A stretch of 64,000 bases of DNA, taken from NCBI GenBank assembly GCA_032358255.1, contig JAULBX010017414.1, forward strand, positions 1-64,000, in the 5' to 3' direction. Below, piece after piece: positions 55,644 to 64,000 of this stretch (position 1 is the stretch's first letter; each line of letters opens with the position of its first letter). The DNA comes from Heterotrichella gracilis. Taxonomy: Eukaryota; Sar; Xanthophyceae; Tribonematales; Xanthonemataceae. A program made the position numbers and the translations under genes. The notes under the pieces were generated by a model. That model saw nothing but the letters and a program-made list of their open reading frames with translations, did no database searches and was not told the origin of the DNA.

Positions 55644-57543
55644 TCCAAATTAAACTGCCAAGTTGACTGAAGTTGATTGATATTGTGCTAATCGGCGCTG
55701 CAGCACAGCTAACGGCTTAAACGGCTGCATTGCATTTGTGTTTGCAGTGGGACCTCTCCAGGAAAATGGGTATACCCATTTTAAGTTTTTAGGTCTAAAA
55801 CTGAGAGAAGAGGGGACCTGGCTCAACCCACCCGGTGATGGAGGAGGAAAAGGGATGTCTCGGAGCACTTGTATGCACTCTTTAAGTGCCGCCATCTTCC
55901 CTTGGTCACGCTCATCCTTCAGGACCCTCCTCAGCATAGGCTTCTCTGAGTCGCCGCAATGGGTCGTCATCCATCGAGGCTGGCAGCTGTGCGTTCTGGG
56001 GGCCGCGACAGTTTCTTGCCAGAGAGTTGGTTTCTTCCCAGGGGCATTTGCCGTGTAAAAAGCACGATGTACAGTTGAAACTCTTCCACTGCAAACTTCC
56101 ACATGCATGCATGCATGTGCCAAACTGGTTTATACCCAAACCTGTGTAGCGGAGTGTACGACAATTGGCTGCCTCGTGATATAAGTTTCTTTTTGGTTTG
56201 TCTGAACGGACTTTGCCCAATACGGGTTGTAAAGAAAACCAGCGTTGCCTACTGTTGCAACATGTTGGGCGCCAACGCCACGGTCCAAAACCTGCCAAAC
56301 AGCAGTGCGATATAGTTTCTCACCCACCTGCTGGACAAGTGCGTGACAAGCTCACGAAGCTTGCGCACGAAGGACCGAGATGACGTGCCCCACGAGCACG
56401 AATACAAGTTCTTCAAACCCATATAACAGATACAGCAGGCTAAAAGGTAGGGTTATTAACAACTGTGCAGGCCTACTCTGCCTCCAGAGCTTGCAAGCCT
56501 AGTTCAGACGCCATTCCGATAGGTTTCCCACTGCAAGCCGAACAAAGGCTTTCCAAGCTGTCAAGTTGGGAAACTTATGTAGGTAGTGTTACTTGAACGT
56601 GTGAGTGCATCACACTGACAGTGTGCAACTGGCAACATGGCGGTTGCAAAGGGTAGCAGCGGTGCACACCGCCTCCATACCCTCCCTAAGGGGAAAGGCT
56701 AATAGCATCACGGTAGGTAGAACCTACTATAACTGCAATGGGACCGGTGTCCTGTGACCGTAGGATGGTCCCCACAAAATATAAAAGCTTGAAAGCAATT
56801 GCCCGCCCAAAAACCAGGAGAATGAATTGGGTGCGCGCACCAGGGCTGGCGCTGTGAAAATCGCACGCCCGTCAATACTGCAACGCCAGCGCCAAATCTA
56901 CGCTTTCATGTGCTGCAAAGCATGCAGCATGACCAATGCCCGTCAAACCAACCCCACCAGCCAATTGGCCAACCCATGCATTCCTCTGCATGAAATGCCC
57001 CTCAATACAATTATCAGCGCAAATCAACGTCTTGCTGCACATGCACATCATTCCCTGCCCACCTATCAACCTTCAACGCCAGTTTTCAAGGTACCCTGAT
57101 TGCTAAACCACAGGTCCCGGCGCTGTCCAACCCCAAGCAAGCTGACGGGACCCCGCCACCCATCCCCACGCAACATTGCTGGAAAGTCAACTCATCAACC
57201 CTAACCCCCAAACCCTAAACCCCCGCCAAGGCCATCCCTCCCAGCTGCCTGCCTGCCTGCCACTGTGCGTGTCAAAACTGGTGTGCATGCCCCTTGCAAA
57301 GCACAAGCCGAGGGCCCCGCAGCTGGCATAACCAACCCCTGCTGTAATTGAAAACCACCTAGTTGTCCCATGGTACAAAATGGGTCGCGTTATGAAATCT
57401 TCCCTATACCATTCTGCTGTGGGCCACTGGACGTCCGCCAAGTGGCTGGCGCACTGCTGCGGGCCATAGACAAGCGCCAGGTGGCGCTCTGCTGTGAGCC
57501 GCTGGGCATTCGCCACGTGGCGCACAGCTGCAGGCGCATGCGC
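55644..57543. other. Interval between the NTPase and mannanase genes
   Basis: The left part (to about 56000) may hold unresolved 5' exons of the NTPase gene, including an open minus-strand frame at about 55703-55955. The rest shows no supportable exon. Telomere-like sequence occurs at 57202-57222. A tandem repeat of about 36-bp units at 57414-57525 lies just after the mannanase stop codon. Confidence 0.4.
57414..57525. repeat. Imperfect tandem repeat, three ~36-bp units, in the mannanase 3' region
   Basis: Units start at about 57414 (ctgctgtgggccactggacg), 57454 (ctgctgcgggccatagacaa) and 57489 (ctgctgtgagccgctgggca). Each ends in a variant of cgccaagtggctggcgca. A fourth, truncated unit runs to the stop codon. 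Confidence 0.8.
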
Positions 57544-60500
57544 TTAGCGGCCCGTGTACGCGTTGCCATCCCATGTCTTCTTTGGCTTGGGTGGTGGTGG
57601 TGGTGGGCTGGGGGGCGGTGGGGGCATGGGTGCGCAGCGCTTGTTGCGGTAGTTGGGGCGGGGGGTGGCGGCGCACCCCTTGGGGTTGCCAAAGTTGGGG
57701 CGCCGCTGCCAGCCGTTGATCACCCACTTTCTCTGCAGGCAGGGTGGCGGCGGGGGTTGGTGAGTGGGTGGTGGGTGGGGGCGGGGGACATATGGAGGGT
57801 GCAGGCTGGATTTGGGTGTGTCCTGCCAGGTTGGTGCTTACGGTTTGGAGTAGGGTTTTCCCAGTGCTGGGCACTGGCATCGGGATTAAGGTTTCCCAGT
57901 AGGGTCTCCCCAGTGCTGGGCGCAGGCATTGCTTAAGGTTTAGGATTTAGTGTTAGGGAAGTGAGGCGTCCCAGTAGGGTTTCTGGCAGGGTTTGCGCTT
58001 GCCGGGCACACACCCTTGCGCCACACAGAGGCAGGCAGGGCTTCCAGCAGGGTGTAGGGTTGAGGGTTTCCGCAACGTACCCTGTTGTATGCGTAGTCAT
58101 ACACCTGCAGGATCGCGTCGGTCCCGGGCTGGCCGTAGCCAAAGTCGTTTCCGCTGTCGTCGTTCATGTACCTGTGGTGCACGTTCCAGTACAGCGCGCC
58201 CGCGCCGTTGTTGATGAAGTGCGTGCGGGAGGTGTTGTAGATGAAGTCGTCGCGGCAGGGCACGTAGGGCTGCTTGGCGCCGTTCTTGTCTGTGTTGTAC
58301 CGGCTCACGCCAAACTCCTCAAAGAGGACGGGCTTGTTGAGCTGCGGGGGCGGGGTGGTGGGTGGGTGGTGGGTGCGTGGGTGGTGGGTGGGTGCAAGGG
58401 TGGCAGCAGATGGTGAGGAGTGGGTTTTGATTTACGATTTGCGAACCATACCATGCAGAGGTAGCAAGAGCATTCATGAAGTGTCGAATAATAACAAAAA
58501 ATACTACACAAAATGCAAAATCCCTTACCAAGATTAAACTATAATTTAAGGATGAAAAATGCAAATATTCATAGAATATCTACTTTAAATTATCTATAAT
58601 TTTAAGTTATCTATAATTTAGGAGGCTGCGGTTGCGCTGCGCACCTTCTTGGTGGCGATCTCGGTCCTGTCCTTGATGACCCTGTCTGCGCCGAGGAACC
58701 ACAGGTCGCCCGGCATGCCCCAGTTCTGCGGGAAGTAGTGGATGGTGCACACGTCCACGTTGGGCAGGCTGCAGTCCTTCACCCAGTCGGTGCCCTTGCC
58801 GCCGTTGTTCAGCCAGTCAAAGCTGCAAGGGGTGGGGGGTGGGGGGCTCAGCAAAAATGAGGGCATGGATCATGTGCAGTGCAGTACCCGCATGGGACTG
58901 CATGCATGCACAAATCTCATGCGGGTTTGAGTACATGCATGCGCCGTGGGGCCCAATGGGATTGGTTACATGCATGATTGATCATCACATGTATGAGCTA
59001 TGTGCACCGATGAGATTGATTACATTCCCTTCCCACCATGCCTCCCCGCTTCCCTCCACCGCACTCACTTGTACCACGCGCAGTTCCAGAAGGAGCGGAT
59101 GGGGGGTGCATTGGCGCGGTAGCCCTCCTCCCCAAGCCCAATCAAGTGCTTCTTGTCGATGGATCGGATGTAGTTGGTCATCTCGCGCAGCCAGTTGTTG
59201 ATGAACCTGCCCGGGGTGGTCCAGTGGTCAATCTCCCAGTGCCAGTCGGTGGTGGGCTCGTTGAGGGGCTCCCACATGGCGATGGCGGCGTCGTCCTTGT
59301 AGAGCTGCAGAAACGAAAATGTATTATATTAGGATGGTACTTTTTTTTGGAATTGTTGAAAAACCTGTTAGGGGTGGGGGTGGGGGGTGAGGCGGGGATG
59401 TGTGGAGTGCCTGATGGGTGGATGCATGAGCCCCCACACCCTGCTCAAGGGTTTGGGGTGCCAGCAGGGCGCAGGCGCGTGGGGTTGGTGGTGGTGGGCG
59501 CAGGGAACAGGTAAGGCACCATTGCCCCTTCATGTCCCACCATTCGCCCCCAGTGCCCATCATCGTTCCCGCTCCAGGGACAAGGCGTCAAAAGCGTGGT
59601 TCCTTGGCGCAGCAGCCAATGCACTCAAATTGCCCTTCCACATCCCTCATGGACGTCCATTTGCCCATGCAAAACTCTTTCAGGTACAGTCAAAGGGCAT
59701 TCTCAGCCCCGTCACCAGCTCATCGTCTAGACCCTTCTTCCACCAATAACCCCTGCCCCCGCCACTCACCGTGTTTGTAATTGTGTTCCTGCGGGTGAGC
59801 ACCTTCTTGATGTAGTTCTTGTAGGCCTGGCGGATCTTGGGGTGGAAGTAGAACCACATCATGTGCCTGCGGGGGGGGCGGGACGGGGTTCAGGACAGGG
59901 GGCATGTACCGTATTACCTGGATTAAGAGCCCGTCTTCAGTTGATCCATGTCATTGACACAAGGCCCCCTTCTGCAACGTGGGATGGTAACACACTCCAG
60001 CACCACCGCAGGGACTGTCCCAAACCCATGCTGCCAGCCCCAACCGCACCAACGGCTGTATGACCATGCCCCACTCACATGAGGTGCCCCAGTCACAATC
60101 CATTGCACATCATCAGATGGTGCATGGTATGAGTTGTGCAATGGCCCCACCAGGGGTGGTAAACCAGGAAGACTTCCTGGTTTATATATTAACACCCCTG
60201 GCCCCACTGACCCCAGGACCTGCCCACCACGCCATCCCTGGTGCAGGCTGGTAAACCCTAAACCCTAAACCCTACCTGTCGGTTCCATCGCGGTTCTTGC
60301 CCAGAATCTCGTTGGCCCACCAGAAGTTGCCGCCCAGCTCGGGGTTGGCATTCCCCAGCGCCATGATCAGCCGGATGCCGTTCTTGGCGGCCTCGGCAAT
60401 GATCAAATCGAGGCGGCGGAAACCCTGCAAGGGGTTTAGGAGGGTTACATGGGGAGGGGTTAGAGAGGGGGGGGGGCGCGTGTGGGGAAGGTGTTAAAGC

Positions 60501-61947
60501 AGTGGTTTCCTGTGGCATCATAGCATGCACCACCTGAAGACCTCTGTGATAAGAACACTGGAACCGCTCTCACAGTGCTGCCAGGCCGTGTTCCCATGTA
60601 ATGCATCCATCGTGCTATGCTCTATGTGCGCATCTGAGGCCATCCAAGCGTGCGCCAGACCTAGCCCAGAACCACTATTTTAAGACGCAGATTCGAGTGC
60701 CCAGCACCCATCTTGTGTATGATGCACCGCGGCGAAAGGCACATACTGCCCTGTGCGACATGCAGGCGGGTGTGGGTTTGCCCCGCACACCAGCACCCAC
60801 TCAGTGTATTTGCCAGGGCTCCACCACAGGAGTGTCTATTGCCCAGTGCATGTAGGGTCTGAGGGTTTAGAGCTAGTTCCATACACCAGCAGCAACTCAC
60901 CGCCTCGTTGTAGTTGCCGGGGGACCACTGCAGGGGTGTGTCAATCTTGATCCGCCCCTGCCCATCCCCGTTTGCAAACGCAAAGATGCGGATGGTGTTC
61001 ACCCCCTGCTGCGCGTGGGTCTTGATGGCTGACTTGATCTCATCGTCGCTGATGGCGTTGGTGAGGATGTAGTAAAAGGCGTTGGTGCCCCCCAGCCAGT
61101 AGGGCTTGCCATCCAGGTACAGGTTGATGTTCTTCTTGGTCAAGAAGCTCCTGTTGATGGGCTTGGCAGGGTACCTACGGTGGGGTGAACAGTGGGTTCC
61201 TCAAGAGGGCAAAAGCTATCTCTTTTGCTACCCCATTTTCCTTCCCCAAACCCCTGCCGGGCGCCATGGCCTACATGTGCGCCAGTAGCTACTTGCTGGG
61301 AGCCTGCCTGTATCCACTTTGTCCAAAGACTGGCTGTATGTGAGTCAGTGGAGATGTCCTATTCCTATGCACTAATTACCTTCCCTTTCTTGACCAAAAC
61401 AGCTGTTCAGGTGGGGTAGTGACACATTTTGTTTATTTTTGCACTGCATACCTCCAGCCCCTCTGGGCCATCGCACGGCGCTCGACGCCTTCTGGGGTGG
61501 CATCGTACTCCCTGCTGCGGTTGAGGGCATCAAGCACAGACGTGTATTTCAGGGAAGCCTGGATGGGGTCCACAGGGTCCCCACCCTCTATTGGGTCCCA
61601 GGGGGCAGCGCTGGCACCGAGTGTGGCCACAGCGGCAAGGGCCAGCAGTGCCAACACCTGGGAGAGGTGGGAGCACGTGGCTAGGTTGCATTCCAGAGTT
61701 TGTGATCGCCCAAAACCTCGGTGGGTTGGAAGCGCATGGCGTTGGCCGCCTTGCAAACGGTGGCATGCGAAAATCCAGCCACCATGCGGGGGCCACGGCA
61801 GGTGGGCGGTGATACATTCGGGAAACAGCAGCATGTGTATCCAGGACTGACAAGGAAACTCAGGCGGCGGCATGACTAGGTAGTTGCCGGGCAGATGCCG
61901 TGACAGGTGTGTCTTACCGCGGTGCAGCGTGGGTGCATGGCGCCCAT
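57544..61947 (-). CDS. Secreted GH5 endo-beta-1,4-mannanase (subfamily 7-like)
   Basis: Predicted to cleave beta-1,4-mannan backbones in the cell wall or outside the cell; 539 aa in nine exons: 61947-61918, 61657-61452, 61174-60901, 60424-60276, 59866-59770, 59304-59069, 58822-58645, 58341-58081, 57732-57544. Residues 1-28 form a signal peptide (MGAMHPRCTAVLALLALAAV). The (beta/alpha)8 domain runs from about 80 to 475: LDGKPYWLGGTNAFY, GVNTIRIFAFANGDG, MWEPLNEP with the acid/base Glu268 in NEP, CTIHYFPQNWGMPG, and LFEEFGVSRY with the nucleophile Glu399. The C-terminal exon adds a short basic region and a proline-rich tail (PPPPPSPPPPPPKPKK), as in hydroxyproline-rich wall glycoproteins, suggesting wall attachment. 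The first start codon was chosen because exon 1 supplies the only Met before the signal peptide. The donor of exon 4 lies inside a telomere-like repeat. Confidence 0.93.
57836..57985 (-). repeat. Decayed tandem repeats in mannanase intron 8
   Basis: The text cccagtgctgggc recurs at 57860-57872 and 57910-57922, each next to agggttt or agggtct segments. Related cccagtagggtttc text follows near 57970. The repeats are interleaved with TTTAGGG-like pieces (57931-57955). Confidence 0.6.
60160..60184. repeat. Short perfect palindrome in mannanase intron 4
   Basis: taaaccaggaag (60160-60171) and cttcctggttta (60173-60184) are perfect inverted copies around a single base. A second foldback pair, ccattgcaca with tgtgcaatgg, lies just upstream at about 60101-60144. 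Confidence 0.8.
60250..60276 (-). repeat. Telomere repeat that forms the donor side of a splice site
   Basis: Read on the minus strand, exon 4 of the mannanase ends GACAG at 60276. The intron then begins gtagggtttagggtttaggg, meaning that the GT donor merges directly into three TTTAGGG units. Extended donor bases +3 to +6 are supplied by the telomere-type repeat. Confidence 0.9.
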
Positions 61948-63126
61948 GTCGGATTCCCACCGCCAAGCCAAGGGAAGGAGTGCGTTGCGAGCTCCCACAC
62001 AGCGTCAATGTTCGAAGGACAGGCTTAGAAAAGCAACAACGCTGTGATGGGCTGCTACTGGGGGTGTATGAGGCCGTGGATCGCGTGTTGAGGTATGATG
62101 TGCCAGCCACACAAGCCTGGGCAAGCACGAGGTCCTTGCAGGCCTCGTTTCACACCAATACGAAGATGGGCTAGTCACTCTTGCCAACAAGGGACCAGTC
62201 GTCCCCTTCTCTTGCACGAAAAATACACCCGATAAGGCTGCGAGCCAGCTTTTAAACGGTGCTTCAAGCTTCAAAACGCGTTGAGTACAGCTGGCACCGT
62301 CAGAGTCTGACATAGCGGGGGAAGCAAGCTGTCCCGACCCCCACAAAAATGTGCGGAGGGGATTGAGGCTCAGGTACTGAATTTTAGCCCCCAAAACCGG
62401 GTGCTGACGCGTGGCATGGCAGGCAGGGCTGAACGAATATTAACTTATTTAGTTAAGTTGAAATAAAATACAAAATACAGATAATTAACGACCCTGTGTT
62501 TCCTTCCACTTTGCCACAGTGCATGGGCACCTGGTGGTTGGTTGGAGGCGGGGGGACAGGTTCACTGTGAATTGGCTGCTACGCAATGCAGCTTGCAACG
62601 TTCTAGATGCAATTGGCAAGCAACAGTGTCACAGCACAAGCAAAGCAGAAGGCCAACAGGCTGCCTGCTGTGCATGAGAGCAAGGTACGTGACAGAAATC
62701 GATTAAAGTTGCGCTGTACAATATGCCTGGACGTTGGGTTTTTCTTTTCTTTTCACTGTGCAATACTTGCATTGCTTTGTACTGACCGGCGCACACATTT
62801 GCTTTTGTATTGCCTGGCGCACACATTGCTTGATATCATAACCAGTTCTCACACAATTTTTAGCAGCTTTAGTGTGTGGGGGTGTTTTGTTTCTTTCTTT
62901 CTTTCTACTACCACCCTATCAGCACAATTTGAAGTTCTACCCGAGAAACACCCCGTGGCACAAAAGAACACTATGCGTATCACAAATTCAGCCTCTGAAG
63001 ATAGGGCCCCGACTACAGTCATAAACCAAGAATCCCCTGAAACATGCTCCTTCTACAGTCACAATCGAACACGAACACCGACTACACAGTCAAAAGCCAA
63101 AATCCCTCCTCCCATCCCACCCCCCC
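61948..63126. other. Spacer between mannanase and the Gln-rich gene
   Basis: Contains the mannanase 5' region and the 3' UTR of the upstream minus-strand gene. A plus-strand open frame spans 62607-63419. It is mostly antisense to the Gln-rich exon and its 3' UTR and has no recognisable product. Nothing else is supportable. Confidence 0.45.
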
Positions 63127-63259
63127 CTACCCCGGCTTGTGCGATCGCTTGCCACTCGAACTCTTCCCCTTCCCATTGGCCGACCCCCCAGCCTTCCCCA
63201 CCCCGCCCCTGCCGCTCCCCTTGGCAGACGCAGCAGGCACCTTCCCCCTACTACTCCCC

Positions 63260-63295
<36 letters not shown>

Positions 63296-63707
63296 TGGGC
63301 TGCACTCAGGCCGGCGGTGCGCGGCAACCCCCCCGCCCGCAGCCCACCCCCTCCACCCCCCACCGCAGCCCCATCCACCACTGACCCAGGGAGCGACAGC
63401 GGGGGCATGCCCAGCTTAAGCCCCCCCGGCAACGCCTGCGAGGCCACCGCCAGCGCCCCTCCATGTGACCCCATCATGCCTAGTGCGGCCTGTAGCTGCT
63501 GCGCTTGGAGCTGCTGCAGCGCCTGTAACTGCATGCTGTGGAGCATCGCGGGGTCCGCGGCGACCCCCGGGGACAGCAGCGCGGGGACTGGGGACAGGAG
63601 CGGGTGGGCCGGCGGCGTGCTGGCCATGGCTGGGGGTAGGAAGGGCTGGGGCGGGAGGGGCGATGCCTTGGACTTGGCATTGGGCTGCGTGCGCTTTTGT
63701 GCGCCGC
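63127..63707 (-). CDS. Last exon of a Gln/Pro/Gly-rich protein (5' part outside the window)
   Basis: A pyrimidine tract and ccacag at 63708-63713 (read on the minus strand) lead into a frame open to TGA at 63127, about 193 residues. Exon entry leaves two bases of a split codon. The peptide is low-complexity: Pro-rich at the start, a Leu/Gln helix (MQLQALQQLQAQQLQAALGM), then a Gly-rich block. A run of about 12 Gln is encoded by a CAG/CTG tract at about 63258-63297. The tail is basic and Ser/Gly-rich (GKGKSSSGKRSHKPG). Such composition is common in algal transcription and chromatin regulators, but no domain is visible. The CAG tract may vary in length between strains. Confidence 0.65.
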
Positions 63708-64000
63708 CTGTGGGGGAGGAGCCAGGCGGTGGGTTACAGGGATCCAAGACAGGACAGGCTGGGATTGCAGGTACTGAATTTCTGTGCATGCTGACTGAGC
63801 TTACTTCTATGCATCTGCTGTTGATGGGCCCTGTGTTGCCCATGCTGAATATAAACAATCACATTGAACGCGTACATTGAAAGTAAGAAATTGATGACTG
63901 CTGTGACATTCACGCTCATTCACTGTCGTGGCCCCTTCTACAAATTCACCATGTGCCCACCCCAAGTATCATTCGCCCTCCTCCGCACATGGCACATGGA

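Noticed and set aside
55444-55648. Unspliced continuation of the NTPase frame upstream of 55443
   Set aside because: The frame is open but the translated text is low-complexity and follows a good acceptor at 55444, so an intron is more likely; kept as uncertain.
62607-63419. 270-codon plus-strand open frame
   Set aside because: Its second half is antisense to the Gln-rich exon and its first half is T-rich 3' UTR-like sequence; no recognisable product.

Overview
The window is nuclear DNA of a green alga (Chlorophyta). The evidence is dense GT-AG introns, GC-rich codon choice in exons, a plastid dicarboxylate translocator with a transit peptide, a plant-type Dof factor, a plant-type serine acetyltransferase ending in Ile, and short runs of the Arabidopsis-type telomere repeat (TTTAGGG)n inside introns and spacers. 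The species cannot be named from the sequence. I saw no rRNA, tRNA, CRISPR array or prokaryotic operon.

Layout, with exons placed by reading frame, splice signals and family conservation: 68-224 (+) is the last exon of an unknown gene. 3243-8670 (-) is an AzgA/AZG purine permease (13 exons). 9510-13533 (+) is the plastid 2-oxoglutarate/malate translocator DiT1 (7 exons). 15405-17697 (-) is serine acetyltransferase (7 exons). 18880-21448 (+) is a Dof zinc-finger factor (5 exons). 22970-24702 (-) is a PB1-domain protein (4 exons). 25213-28702 (+) is a WW-domain DEAD-box RNA helicase with Gly-rich and RS tails (7 exons). 30494-38856 (+) and 40299-49744 (+) are tandem 13-exon MYND zinc-finger paralogues. 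About 51789-55443 (-), perhaps extending upstream, is an unassigned P-loop NTPase. 57544-61947 (-) is a secreted GH5 endo-beta-mannanase (9 exons). 63127-63707 (-) is the last exon of a Gln-rich protein that continues past the window. Three head-to-head pairs (AZG/DiT1, SAT/Dof, PB1/helicase) share short upstream regions. Several genes touch nitrogen, sulfur and carbon exchange (purine uptake, plastid 2-oxoglutarate, O-acetylserine), but nothing here shows that they are co-regulated.

The most unusual feature is in the introns. Many contain serial, decayed copies of the neighbouring exon's edge together with its splice site, often separated by CCCTAAA-type telomere sequence. Up to four acceptor-side copies (37097-37410) and about six donor-side copies (42320-42585) are visible. 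Several non-coding stretches also hold long, imperfect, precursor-microRNA-like hairpins: 36313-36418, 42835-43009, 43130-43253 and 50685-50888. I regard this pairing of exon-edge arrays with telomeric junctions, plus the hairpins, as the part of the window most likely to be undescribed.
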